This document shows positions 1-8,521 of a stretch of DNA of 20,442 nt, in pieces. Under the pieces are notes generated by a model. It worked only from the letters and a program-made list of their open reading frames with translations, did no database searches and was not told where the DNA came from. Within the stretch, counting starts at the first letter, position 1. Each line of letters starts with the position of its first letter. A program made the translations under genes and the position numbers. Source of the DNA: Rhodospirillaceae bacterium (lineage in GTDB: Bacteria; Pseudomonadota; Alphaproteobacteria; Rhodospirillales; Rhodospirillaceae); NCBI GenBank assembly GCA_002691085.1, contig NZGX01000014.1, positions 1-20,442 on the forward strand, written 5' to 3'.

Positions 1-359
<359 letters not shown>

Positions 360-404
360 ACTTGAATTATCCTGCACAAACGCTCACACAAATAATGTGA
401 TTGC

Positions 405-449
405 GGATGCGCAAACTAAATCAAATAGCGGATCGCCGCCTACGCATCC
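405..449 (-). other. rRNA leader hairpins (probable processing stem)
   Basis: A perfect 7-bp inverted repeat (443-449 with 405-411; GGATGCG/CGCATCC in the transcript) encloses a second small hairpin at 428-439 (GCGG, loop CGAT, CCGC). A further 5-bp hairpin (TCACA/TGTGA) lies at 384-400. Nested stems just upstream of mature 16S are usual in pre-rRNA leaders and are cut during processing. The pairing is read directly; the processing role is inferred from position. Confidence 0.5.
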
Positions 450-467
450 CTTTCTAAATTTTTACAA

Positions 468-478
468 TGTCAAATAGC
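468..478 (-). promoter_or_regulatory. boxA-like antitermination element of the rRNA leader
   Basis: The minus strand reads GCTATTTGACA, matching 9 of 11 positions of the classical boxA GCTCTTTAACA. It is followed at about 440-453 by a GGGATGCG-type block that, from memory, recurs in alphaproteobacterial rRNA leaders. boxA recruits the NusB/NusE antitermination complex onto rRNA transcripts. Its place about 110 nt upstream of 16S fits that role. Confidence 0.55.
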
Positions 479-488
479 TATGAGCAGT

Positions 489-516
489 ATTATAGAAACT
501 ACTCAAAAAAAGTCCC
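489..516 (-). promoter_or_regulatory. Candidate rRNA promoter (proximal)
   Basis: A perfect -10 TATAAT lies at 494-489. With a 16-bp spacer the -35 is GGGACT (516-511), keeping only the GAC core. Transcription would begin near 482, a few bases before boxA. The -35 overlaps the T-tract and stem of the terminator-like hairpin at 505-544. The weak -35 and very short run to boxA make this uncertain. Confidence 0.35.
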
Positions 517-544
517 CGCATCCTGAATAATTTCACGAACGGGG
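505..544 (-). terminator. Intrinsic-terminator-like hairpin between clpB and 16S
   Basis: On the minus strand a CCCCG/CGGGG stem (540-544 with 514-518) is topped by TGAA-loop-TTCA (532-535 with 524-527), with a small internal loop between. It is followed after two bases by seven T residues (511-505). This is the form of a rho-independent terminator. It most simply ends the clpB-side transcript before the rRNA operon. If the upstream promoter at 557-583 is real it could instead act as an attenuator in the rRNA leader. Confidence 0.55.
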
Positions 545-556
545 TTGGAAAGGAGT

Positions 557-583
557 TCTATATGGTCCCTTCATTAACGTCAA
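557..583 (-). promoter_or_regulatory. Candidate rRNA promoter (distal)
   Basis: -35 TTGACG (583-578, 5/6) is followed by TATAGA (562-557, 4/6) with a short 15-bp spacer; TAGAAC (560-555) with a 17-bp spacer is an alternative. It would start transcripts near 550, so that boxA and the processing stems are transcribed, but also just before the hairpin/T-tract at 505-544. Between here and the clpB stop (584-709) I see only AT-rich sequence and a weak distant inverted repeat. Confidence 0.4.
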
Positions 584-709
584 GCCCGCATATTTAAAAA
601 ATGACTGATTTTGCCCAGAATACTCTTATTTTATAAGGAAAAAAACAAAAATTTTGAAAAATCAGGATATATCTGGCATTAAGGGCAAACTAAATCAAAA
701 AAAATTAAC

Positions 710-3268
710 TTATTGAAGAAAAATTTCATCATTTTTGACTAATACTAATACTTCATTTTCAAAGATTTCTTCATTCAAAAGTTTTTTTGCTAATTGGTTT
801 TCTAACTTCTGCTGTATTAGTCTTTTTACTGGTCTTGCCCCAAAAACTGGATTATATCCATGTTTTGAAAGCCAGTCTTTAGCAGCATCAGTAACGTTTA
901 GTTTTATATTATTATCCTCTAGCCTTTTTAAGAGAAGATTTAATTGTATTTCTATAACTTTTTTAATGTTTTCATAACTTAAACTGTCAAAAACCAAAAC
1001 CTCATCAAGTCTATTTATAAATTCAGGTTTAAATGCTGAGGTAGCCAATTCCATCAAATTCTTCCTCAACTCATTTGATTCATCCTTATGAGAATTTGAC
1101 ATAATCAACTCAGCGCCAAGATTAGATGTCATTATTATGATGCAATTACAAAAATCAACTGTTCTAGCAAGGCCATCAGTAAGCCGGCCATCATCCATGA
1201 CCTGCAACAAAATATTAAATACTTCTGGATTTGCCTTCTCAATTTCATCAAGCAATATTACTTGAAAGGGCCTTCTCTTAATAGCTTCAGTGAGAATACC
1301 TCCCTGCTCATAACCTACATAACCAGGTGGTGCACCAATCATTTTCGCAACTGAATGCTTTTCCATATATTCCGACATATCTAATCTAAGAATTGCCCCC
1401 TCGTCGTCAAATAGGAATTCAGCAAGTGATTTCGAGAGTTCTGTTTTACCAACACCAGTTGGCCCTAGGAAAAGAAAAGAACCAATTGGTCTCTTTGGAT
1501 CTTTGAAACCTGCCCTTGATCTTCTTACAGCATCAGAAATTTTACTAACAGCATTTGATTGTCCAACAACTCTTTTACACAAGTATTCTTCCATATTTAA
1601 AAGTTTTTCTTTTTCACCTTTGAGCATTTTTTCAATTGGTATGCCTGTCCATTTAGATACGATGCTTGCTATGTGCTCGTCATTAACAGAGTCGGTCAAA
1701 ATATTTTTATTATTTTCATGAGATTTAAGAGACTTTTCAAGTTCAGGAATAACTTGATGCTGAAGCTTACCAGCTTTTTCATAAAGACTTTCTCTTAATG
1801 CATTATCAAGGTCGATACGTGCCTTCTCAAGGCTTTCCTTAATTTTAGTTGATGCAGAAAGTTTTTCTTTTTCATCAATCCATATCTTATTTAACTCACT
1901 AGACTTCTTCTCTAATATTTCTAACTGAGAAGATATATCTCTCTTTCTTTCTAAGGAAGATTCATCTTTATCTTTCTTTAAAGCCTCATATTCTATTTTT
2001 AATTGTATAATCTTTCGATCAAGCTCATCAAGCTTTTCTGGTTTTGAGTCGATCATTATTCTTAATCTACTTGATGCCTCATCCATCAAATCGATGGCTT
2101 TATCAGGAAGAAATCGATCAGAAATATATCTACTCGATAACCTTGCTGATGCTACTAGTGCATTATCCGAAATTCTTACCCCATGATGCATCTCGTACTT
2201 CTCTTGTAGGCCTCTCAAAATTGTAATCGTATCCTCAATACTTGGCTCGGGAATAAAGACAGTTTGAAATCTTCGTGCAAGGGCAGCATCATTTTCAACA
2301 TATTTTCTATATTCATCTAACGTTGTGGCGCCAACACATCTAAGTTCTCCTCTTGCTAAAGCTGGTTTCAAAAGATTAGCAGCATCCATAGACCCTTCAG
2401 CAGTTCCTGCCCCTACTAAATTATGCATCTCATCGATAAAAAGTATAATTTGACCAGAATTAGTTCTAATTTCATTAATAATACCCTTTAGACGCTCCTC
2501 AAATTCACCCCTAAATTTTGTACCGGCAACCAGCGCACCTAAATCTAAGGCAAGTAATTTTTTTCCAGATAAACTTTCAGGCACATCTTTATCAACGATT
2601 CTGAGAGCCAGACCTTCAGCAATTGCTGTTTTACCAACACCAGGCTCACCTATTAATACAGGATTATTTTTTGTTCTTCTGGATAAAACCTGAATGGTTC
2701 TTCTTATTTCCTCATCTCTACCTATTACAGGATCTAATCTTCCTTCACTGGCAGAATGGGTTAGGTCAATTGTAAATTTCTTTAGGAAGTTATTGTTATC
2801 TTCAAAATTTTTTGTATCGGCTATCTTACCACTCCTCATTTTTTGAATTTCTTCATATAATTTATCTTTGTCCAACCCTGATGACGTGAGTATATCAGAC
2901 ACATCAGTTTTTTTATCTATAACTAATCCCATTAATATATATTCTCCAGTCAGATATATATCTCCAGATTTTTCTGAGAGCTTTTTAGATAATTGCAATA
3001 AATAAATAACTTCTTTGGACAAAGAAGTTTTAGTTGTATCTCCAGTGGTTTTTGTTAGCTTACTGAGGGAATGATCTAATTTTTCTCTTATTTGATCTTG
3101 AGACCCACCAGAGTCATTAATTAAATTCAAATAATAGTCACCTTGATAATCAACAATGGATTTAAGAAAATGTAAGGGTAATATCTGAGGGTTAGATTCT
3201 CTTAACGCAATATTTTCTGCAGTATTAAGTAAATTTAGAGCTTGGTCTGTTAAGAAATCGAGATTCAT
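710..3268 (-). CDS. clpB: ATP-dependent chaperone ClpB (Hsp100 disaggregase)
   Basis: An 852-residue protein, the usual ClpB length. Clp N-domain repeats occupy about 1-145. The first AAA+ module has Walker A GEPGVGKT at 207-214. A long charged coiled-coil M-domain spans roughly 405-520, which separates ClpB from ClpA/ClpC. The second AAA+ module has GPTGVGKT, and a ClpB D2 C-terminal domain follows. In the cytoplasm it works with DnaK to pull proteins out of aggregates. The ATG start has no clear Shine-Dalgarno. It follows the DUF4167 gene by about 120 bp, a common alphaproteobacterial pairing, but carries its own RpoH-type promoter in that gap, consistent with heat-shock control. No missing motifs seen. 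Confidence 0.98.
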   Translation of the reverse strand: MNLDFLTDQALNLLNTAENIALRESNPQILPLHFLKSIVDYQGDYYLNLINDSGGSQDQIREKLDHSLSKLTKTTGDTTKTSLSKEVIYLLQLSKKLSEKSGDIYLTGEYILMGLVIDKKTDVSDILTSSGLDKDKLYEEIQKMRSGKIADTKNFEDNNNFLKKFTIDLTHSASEGRLDPVIGRDEEIRRTIQVLSRRTKNNPVLIGEPGVGKTAIAEGLALRIVDKDVPESLSGKKLLALDLGALVAGTKFRGEFEERLKGIINEIRTNSGQIILFIDEMHNLVGAGTAEGSMDAANLLKPALARGELRCVGATTLDEYRKYVENDAALARRFQTVFIPEPSIEDTITILRGLQEKYEMHHGVRISDNALVASARLSSRYISDRFLPDKAIDLMDEASSRLRIMIDSKPEKLDELDRKIIQLKIEYEALKKDKDESSLERKRDISSQLEILEKKSSELNKIWIDEKEKLSASTKIKESLEKARIDLDNALRESLYEKAGKLQHQVIPELEKSLKSHENNKNILTDSVNDEHIASIVSKWTGIPIEKMLKGEKEKLLNMEEYLCKRVVGQSNAVSKISDAVRRSRAGFKDPKRPIGSFLFLGPTGVGKTELSKSLAEFLFDDEGAILRLDMSEYMEKHSVAKMIGAPPGYVGYEQGGILTEAIKRRPFQVILLDEIEKANPEVFNILLQVMDDGRLTDGLARTVDFCNCIIIMTSNLGAELIMSNSHKDESNELRKNLMELATSAFKPEFINRLDEVLVFDSLSYENIKKVIEIQLNLLLKRLEDNNIKLNVTDAAKDWLSKHGYNPVFGARPVKRLIQQKLENQLAKKLLNEEIFENEVLVLVKNDEIFLQ

Positions 3269-3325
3269 TCTATAAGTTTCATTTAGGCTTTATATTTATG
3301 GATGAGAACTGACTCTGTAAGTAAG

Positions 3326-3353
3326 ATATGGGTCGAAAAATTACTAATTCAAG
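3326..3353 (-). promoter_or_regulatory. RpoH (sigma-32) type heat-shock promoter for clpB
   Basis: The minus strand has CTTGAA (3353-3348), 15 bp, then CCCATAT (3332-3326); counted against the octamer ACCCATAT the gap is 14 bp. The sigma-32 consensus is CTTGAAA-N(13-15)-CCCCATnT, so both boxes and the spacing fit with one or two mismatches. Transcription would start around 3318, giving a leader of about 50 nt. Its place directly upstream of clpB, a classical heat-shock gene, supports the call. Confidence 0.72.
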
Positions 3354-3388
3354 TAAGAAAGGCTAGATATAAAGGAAACTAAATAACT

Positions 3389-3955
3389 TTATTCTTTTCT
3401 CTCAAAAGTTGGATTTGGCAATCCAGGTGTTTCATCTTCAGCTTTAGCGCCTTTAACAGTTATTGGATTTGATAATATCTCAGATTTATTATCAAATGAA
3501 CCATTTCCTTTACTTTGAATATCTCCACCTTTTGAGCTAAAAGGAGGTTTTTCAGAAGAAACTTTTTCATTAGAGCTTTTATCATGTGTGTCTTGTATGT
3601 TTTCTTTTTCATCATTTTTTGATGAAAGACTATCCTTATGATTTTTGTCAATATTATCTGAATTATGCGCACCATTTGAATGCTGGTTTGACCTTCTTCT
3701 GTTTTCTAATTTTTCATTCTTTTCAGTTATAATTCTTTGAAAATGGTCAGCATGTTGAAAAAAGTTCTCAGCAGCCACTCTATCGCCTTGTGACAAGGAG
3801 TCTCTAGCTAAAGACAAATACTTATCTAATAACTGTTGAGCATTTCCACGATTCCTTCCTGACTGAGAATCATGCATATTTGAACGCCCTGGAGAACGTT
3901 TTGAACTGTTACTGCGGTTTCTACCCCGCCCCTTTGAACCGGAAGTCTTTGACAT
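3389..3955 (-). CDS. DUF4167 domain protein
   Basis: 188 residues. The first ~30 are very basic and rich in Gly, Ser and Arg. Residues about 38-85 form the conserved DUF4167 block (QQLLDKYLSLARDSLSQGDR, then VAAENFFQHADHFQRIITEK). The rest is a low-complexity Ser/Asn/Lys/Glu tail, probably disordered. The family is largely alphaproteobacterial and typically sits between prmC and clpB, as here. The function is not established; the basic N-terminus and short helical repeat suggest RNA or ribosome contact, but that is inference. It has its own candidate promoter and no good Shine-Dalgarno. Confidence 0.88.
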   Translation of the reverse strand: MSKTSGSKGRGRNRSNSSKRSPGRSNMHDSQSGRNRGNAQQLLDKYLSLARDSLSQGDRVAAENFFQHADHFQRIITEKNEKLENRRRSNQHSNGAHNSDNIDKNHKDSLSSKNDEKENIQDTHDKSSNEKVSSEKPPFSSKGGDIQSKGNGSFDNKSEILSNPITVKGAKAEDETPGLPNPTFERKE

Positions 3956-3982
3956 TTATTTTTTAAGCCAATTTGTTGGATC

Positions 3983-4012
3983 TAATAAAAACTCAAACAA
4001 TCACTCTGTCAA
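3983..4012 (-). promoter_or_regulatory. Candidate sigma-70 promoter for the DUF4167 gene
   Basis: A perfect -35 TTGACA (4012-4007) is followed after 18 bp by TTATTA (3988-3983). The start would fall near 3976, about 20 nt before the ATG. It lies in the 224-bp gap after prmC, in which I see no gene. Confidence 0.45.
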
Positions 4013-4179
4013 AAAAACAATGACATCATCCCCAGACTTATTAGGTAAGGAATTGGACTGATTTCGACACATGCCGAAAATTTCAATGAACGAATATATA
4101 AAATACTAATTCAATTAAAGCAATGGTAGCTAGCTAAAAAACATTTTCAAGTATTTTTTTAATTAAAAGCATTTTTTTA

Positions 4180-5025
4180 TTAATTTGAAGCAGAAATACA
4201 TCTAAAATTACCAGATAAATCATTATGACAAGTAATTTTGTCAAATCCTGAGCTTAATAATAATTCTTTAACAGGGTTTTTCTGATCAAATCCTATTTCT
4301 AATACTAAAAAACCACCCTTAATTAATTTTTTCTTTACCATCGGAATAATTAACCTGTAGCTATCCAATCCATCTATACCACCATATAAAGATACTCTTG
4401 GATCATACACTTTGACTTCAGGCTGTAATTTATGAAAATAATTAGATTTAATATAAGGTGGATTAGATACAATTATATCAAATTTTGATTTAATAGGATT
4501 AAGCCAATTTCCAACTAAGAAATGAGCACGATTTGAAAAACCCAATTTCTTCGAGTTTAGAATAGCAATACGTATTGCTTCAAAAGATATATCCAAACCA
4601 ATCCCAATGGCTTTTTTATACTCTGAAAGAAGAGACAGTAATATACAGCCACTACCTGTTCCAAGATCTAATATAGAAATATTCTCTCTTGGATTTATAA
4701 GTTTTAAAATAGTGTCTAATAAGATTTCAGTATCAGGACGCGGGTCAAGTGTTGCTCTACTTATTTCAAACTCAAGACTCCAGAATTCTCTTTTACCTAT
4801 AATCCTACTTACGGGCTCACCATTTATCCTTCTTTCTACATACTTATTAATTTGATTAATTTGATTATTTGATACCTCGAGCTTAGGATCAAGTAATATT
4901 TTATCAATTTCACAACCAAGCGCATGAGATATAATCATTTTTGCATCAAGCCTTGGATTTTCTATTGAGCTTTCAGACATCATTAAAATAATATCGTTCA
5001 GAAAACTATTTTTTTCATAAATCAT
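4180..5025 (-). CDS. prmC: Release factor glutamine methyltransferase PrmC (HemK)
   Basis: 281 residues, normal for PrmC. A helical N-terminal domain (about 1-90) precedes a class I SAM-methyltransferase domain with motif I DLGTGSG at 120-126 and the N-methyltransferase signature NPPY at 188-191. It transfers a methyl group from SAM to the glutamine of the GGQ motif in release factors. The substrate gene prfA ends only 14 bp upstream on the same strand, the classical operon. No clear ribosome-binding site precedes the ATG, so translational coupling to prfA is likely. The DPRPDTE segment near 94-100 is also characteristic. Confidence 0.96.
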   Translation of the reverse strand: MIYEKNSFLNDIILMMSESSIENPRLDAKMIISHALGCEIDKILLDPKLEVSNNQINQINKYVERRINGEPVSRIIGKREFWSLEFEISRATLDPRPDTEILLDTILKLINPRENISILDLGTGSGCILLSLLSEYKKAIGIGLDISFEAIRIAILNSKKLGFSNRAHFLVGNWLNPIKSKFDIIVSNPPYIKSNYFHKLQPEVKVYDPRVSLYGGIDGLDSYRLIIPMVKKKLIKGGFLVLEIGFDQKNPVKELLLSSGFDKITCHNDLSGNFRCISASN

Positions 5026-5039
5026 TTAATCTGGACGCT

Positions 5040-6119
5040 TTAGTTTGTTAAAGATGCCAATTTTTCAGCTCTTTCCTCAGCAGCCAAGGCATCAACGAGA
5101 TCATCAAGGGCTTCCCCCTCGAGCATTTCCTCAAGTTTGTGAACAGTTAAATTAATACGATGGTCTGTTATTCTTCCTTGAGGAAAGTTGTAAGTTCTGA
5201 TTCTCTGAGATCTATCACCACTTCCAACTTGGTCCTTTCTATTTTCTGCTCTCTCCCTATCTGACTCATCTTTTATTTGGTCATATAATCTAGCCCTAAG
5301 AACCTTCATGGCCTTAAGGCGGTTTTTGTGTTGAGATTTTTGATCTTGACATTGAACAACTATATTAGTGGGGAGATGAGTTATTCTTACTGCACTATCA
5401 GTTTTATTAACATGCTGGCCACCAGCTCCTTGAGCACGATATGTATCAACTCTTAAATCCTTTGTATCAATATTGACGTCAACTTCTTCTGCCTCAGGAA
5501 GTATTGCAACTGTTGCTGCAGAAGTATGAACTCTTCCACTTGACTCAGTCGATGGCACCCTTTGTACTCTATGCACACCTGACTCAAACTTTAATCTACC
5601 AAAAACATCAATACCAGAGATTGATGCCACTGCCTCTTTAAAGCCGCCTATGCCAATTTCATTAATATCTATTATTTCAAATCCCCATCCCTTAGAAATT
5701 GAATACTTTTCGTACATCTTAAAAAGGTCTGCAGCAAACAAGGCAGCCTCTTCACCTCCCGTACCAGCCCTAACCTCTAGCATTGCGTTTCTTGAGTCAT
5801 TTTCATCTTTAGGTATCAACATAATCTTTAGTTCATTTTCTACAAACTTATAGTTCTCTAGCAAATCAGATAACTCACTTTCAGCTAGGTCCTTCATTTC
5901 TTTATCACCAGTATTTTCAGAAATTATTATATTTGTTTCTTCAATGGATGAGAAAATCTTATCTAAGTTATTTATCTTTTCTACTATAGGTCCTAATCCT
6001 GAGAGCTCTTTGCCAAGTTCTGATAAAATTTGCGAGTCTAGTTCTTTATCTGTGGACAAACGTGTTTCGATTTCGTTATGCCTCAGTTTAAGCTTTCTTA
6101 AATTATCTTTAAAACTCAT
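5040..6119 (-). CDS. prfA: Peptide chain release factor 1
   Basis: 359 residues, full length. The GGQ peptidyl-tRNA hydrolysis motif is at 233-235. The stop-codon reading tripeptide is of the P-x-T type (PST, 189-191), which marks RF1 (UAA/UAG) rather than the SPF of RF2. The start codon overlaps the hisS stop in an ATGA arrangement (6116-6119). With no Shine-Dalgarno visible, translation is probably coupled to hisS. PrmC, encoded just downstream, modifies the GGQ glutamine. Confidence 0.98.
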   Translation of the reverse strand: MSFKDNLRKLKLRHNEIETRLSTDKELDSQILSELGKELSGLGPIVEKINNLDKIFSSIEETNIIISENTGDKEMKDLAESELSDLLENYKFVENELKIMLIPKDENDSRNAMLEVRAGTGGEEAALFAADLFKMYEKYSISKGWGFEIIDINEIGIGGFKEAVASISGIDVFGRLKFESGVHRVQRVPSTESSGRVHTSAATVAILPEAEEVDVNIDTKDLRVDTYRAQGAGGQHVNKTDSAVRITHLPTNIVVQCQDQKSQHKNRLKAMKVLRARLYDQIKDESDRERAENRKDQVGSGDRSQRIRTYNFPQGRITDHRINLTVHKLEEMLEGEALDDLVDALAAEERAEKLASLTN

Positions 6120-7360
6120 AATATTTTTTTTACTTCTTTTACAAGGTTTCCTATTTTTATTTCTTTTTGTGTACTATTGGAAAGATCTTTTAAAATAAGA
6201 TTTCCATTAAGAAATTCGTCTTCTCCAATAATAATTGCAGCAAACGATTTGATCTTATTTGCTCTTTTCAACTGCTTTTTTATATTTCCTGAAAAAATAA
6301 TATCTACTATTATGCCATTCGACCTTAGTTCTTCCGCAAAAATTAGGGCTTTTGATATTAATTCGTCTGAGGAAGAAATTACGCTAATAATTTTATTCTG
6401 AACACCGTTTGGTTTAATAAGCATTGAGAGTCGTTCAACTCCTGCTGCCCACCCAACGCCGCTTGTTGCAGTCCCGCCCATTCTTTGAATAAGTCCATCA
6501 TATCTTCCTCCGGCCAGGACGGTTCCCTGGGAACCAATTTCTTTAGTTACAAACTCAAAAGCTGTATGACAATAATAATCCAAACCTCTTACTAGTCTAG
6601 GATTCTCAATATATTTAATACCTAAATCATCTAGACCAGATTTAATATTATTATAAAACTCATTTGATTTTGGGTTTAAGTAATCACTAAAAATAGGGGC
6701 ATTGGAGAGAATTTTAATATCATTTTTATCTTTTGAATCCAGAATTCTTAATGGATTCTTTTCAAGCCTAATAAGGCTATCTGAAGATAAATCTTTTCTT
6801 TTATCATTTAAAAATTTTGTTAAATCCTTAATATAACTCTGTCTACTTTCAGCATCACCTAATGAATTTATCTGCAAATTAAACTTACCCTCTAACCCTA
6901 ATTCTAATAAAAGTTTATTTGCTAAAGAAATCACTTCTATGTCAGAGAAAAAACTATTATCTCCTAGAAACTCAATCCCAATTTGATGAAACTGTCTTAA
7001 TCTTCCTTTCTGCGGCCTCTCTCGTCTAAACATCGGCCCTTTGTAAAATAATTTCAAAGGCAAATATTGCGCTAGTCCGTTTGAAACAAATGCTCTTGCC
7101 ACACCTGCAGTTCCTTCAGGCCTAAGAGCAATATGGTTCCCCTTAGAAGTTGTAAGAGTAAACATCTCTTTACTAACAATATCTGATGTTATTCCAAGTG
7201 AATCCTTAAACACCTCAATATATTCAAGTATAGGTGTTTCTATCTCATCATATCCATATAAAGAAATTAAATCTGATGCCGCATTTTCAATAAAGGATTT
7301 TTTGTTGTAAGCATCCCATATTAAATCATGAGTCCCTCTTACAGGTTGAATTTTTTTCAA
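6116..7360 (-). CDS. hisS: Histidyl-tRNA synthetase
   Basis: 414 residues. Class II motif 2 region (LRPEGTAGVARAF, then FRRERPQKGRLRQFHQIG), histidine-A motif LVRGLDYYCHTAFEF, GGRYDGL, and motif 3 VGWAAGVERL. An anticodon-binding domain forms the C-terminal ~90 residues. It charges tRNA-His in the cytoplasm. The start is a TTG (7360-7358) with GGAG at 7371-7368, seven bases upstream. The nearest ATG upstream (7373) is out of frame and hits a stop after three codons, so TTG is well supported. It belongs to the canonical bacterial HisRS type. It lies 31 bp after ispG and overlaps prfA. Confidence 0.97.
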   Translation of the reverse strand: MKKIQPVRGTHDLIWDAYNKKSFIENAASDLISLYGYDEIETPILEYIEVFKDSLGITSDIVSKEMFTLTTSKGNHIALRPEGTAGVARAFVSNGLAQYLPLKLFYKGPMFRRERPQKGRLRQFHQIGIEFLGDNSFFSDIEVISLANKLLLELGLEGKFNLQINSLGDAESRQSYIKDLTKFLNDKRKDLSSDSLIRLEKNPLRILDSKDKNDIKILSNAPIFSDYLNPKSNEFYNNIKSGLDDLGIKYIENPRLVRGLDYYCHTAFEFVTKEIGSQGTVLAGGRYDGLIQRMGGTATSGVGWAAGVERLSMLIKPNGVQNKIISVISSSDELISKALIFAEELRSNGIIVDIIFSGNIKKQLKRANKIKSFAAIIIGEDEFLNGNLILKDLSNSTQKEIKIGNLVKEVKKIL

Positions 7361-7391
7361 ATTAAAACTCCATGTGAAAAATTATTTTGAA

Positions 7392-8489
7392 TTAATCAAC
7401 AACTATACTTTTAGACTTTAAATCTAATGCTTTTTTTTCTATTAGCTTAACAAGATGATCTATCTTTTTACTATCATCTATATTATGGTCCGCAACACCG
7501 GATATATAAACCTTATGTGCGTCACTCCCTCCACCAGTTAAACCAAAGTCTGTCATTTTTGCCTCCCCTGGCCCATTTACAACACACCCTATGATTGATA
7601 CAGATATTGGCTCAGAGATATGTGCTAATTTCTTTTCTAAAACCTGCACAGTTTTTATTACATCAAAACCTTGACGAGCACACGAAGGGCAGGAAACTAT
7701 CCTGACACCTTTATGTCTAATATCTAAAGATCTGAGTATTTCAAAAGCAACTTTCACTTCCTCAACAGGATTTGCAGAAAGTGAAACTCTAATAGTATCT
7801 CCAATACCCTGTAAAAGCATTTGCCCTATTCCAATTGAAGATTTTACTGTACCAGACTGAGAACCACCTGCTTCAGTAATGCCTAAATGAAGAGGATAGT
7901 CACAAACTTCTGATAACTGCTTATAAGCCATCATTGCCATAAAAACGTCTGAGGCCTTAACGCTTATTTTAAAATTGAAGAAATCATTATCTTCAAGAAT
8001 TTTAGCATGGTCCATAGCGCTTGCAACCATTGCTTCTGGTGTAGGCTCGCCAAATTTATCTAAGAATTTTTTTTCTAAACTACCTGCATTAACCCCAATT
8101 CTAATAGCACAATTGGCATCTTTAGCAGCTTTTATGACCTCTTTTACTCTTTCATTAGAACCTATATTTCCAGGATTAATTCTCAAGCATGCAGCCCCAG
8201 CCTTAGCTGCCTCAATAGCCCTTTTGTAATGAAAATGTATATCAGCTACAATTGGGACCTTAACGGACTTTATAATTTCCTTTAGTGATATTGTTGACTC
8301 TTTATCGGGACAAGAAACTCTTACTATATCAGCACCTGCATCTTGTAGCTCTCTAATTTGTTTTATTGTTGATGAAACATCAGTAGTTAAAGTATTCGTC
8401 ATTGACTGAACAGTAATCAAAGAATCCGCTCCTACAGGAACATTCCCGACAAAGATTTTTTTTGTCTTTTTTCTTGAAATTTTATTCAT
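7392..8489 (-). CDS. ispG: 4-hydroxy-3-methylbut-2-enyl diphosphate synthase IspG (GcpE)
   Basis: 365 residues from the ATG at 8489; a TTG one codon upstream (8492) is possible but less likely. An N-terminal TIM-barrel (QSMTNT near 30, ADIHFHY near 83) is followed by the iron-sulfur domain. The three [4Fe-4S] ligands are CPSC (about 267 and 270) and the Cys of GCVVNGPGE (about 302), with the conserved Glu after it. It converts MEcPP to HMBPP in the methylerythritol phosphate isoprenoid pathway, using reduced ferredoxin or flavodoxin. The organism therefore makes isoprenoids by this route. It is in line with the RodZ-like gene (32 bp upstream) and hisS (31 bp downstream). Confidence 0.97.
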   Translation of the reverse strand: MNKISRKKTKKIFVGNVPVGADSLITVQSMTNTLTTDVSSTIKQIRELQDAGADIVRVSCPDKESTISLKEIIKSVKVPIVADIHFHYKRAIEAAKAGAACLRINPGNIGSNERVKEVIKAAKDANCAIRIGVNAGSLEKKFLDKFGEPTPEAMVASAMDHAKILEDNDFFNFKISVKASDVFMAMMAYKQLSEVCDYPLHLGITEAGGSQSGTVKSSIGIGQMLLQGIGDTIRVSLSANPVEEVKVAFEILRSLDIRHKGVRIVSCPSCARQGFDVIKTVQVLEKKLAHISEPISVSIIGCVVNGPGEAKMTDFGLTGGGSDAHKVYISGVADHNIDDSKKIDHLVKLIEKKALDLKSKSIVVD

Positions 8490-8521
8490 CAAGCATATTC
8501 TACTTATTTATGAAGTACTTT

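Noticed and set aside
610..689. Inverted repeat TTTGCCC/GGGCAAA downstream of clpB
   Set aside because: The arms are seven bases with a 66-base loop and no T-tract follows. Chance is sufficient.
735..2226. Open frames on the plus strand inside clpB (735-977, 1503-1721, 2044-2226)
   Set aside because: They lie antisense to a well-conserved gene, their products resemble nothing, and no ribosome sites support them. Similar antisense frames inside prmC, prfA, hisS, ispG and others were dropped for the same reason.
4062..4079. TTTCG/CGAAA hairpin between prmC and the DUF4167 gene, considered as a terminator or small RNA
   Set aside because: The stem is only five AT-leaning pairs, there is no long T-tract on either side in the right place, and the rest of the gap is plain AT-rich sequence. 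A tmRNA or riboswitch could not be recognised.
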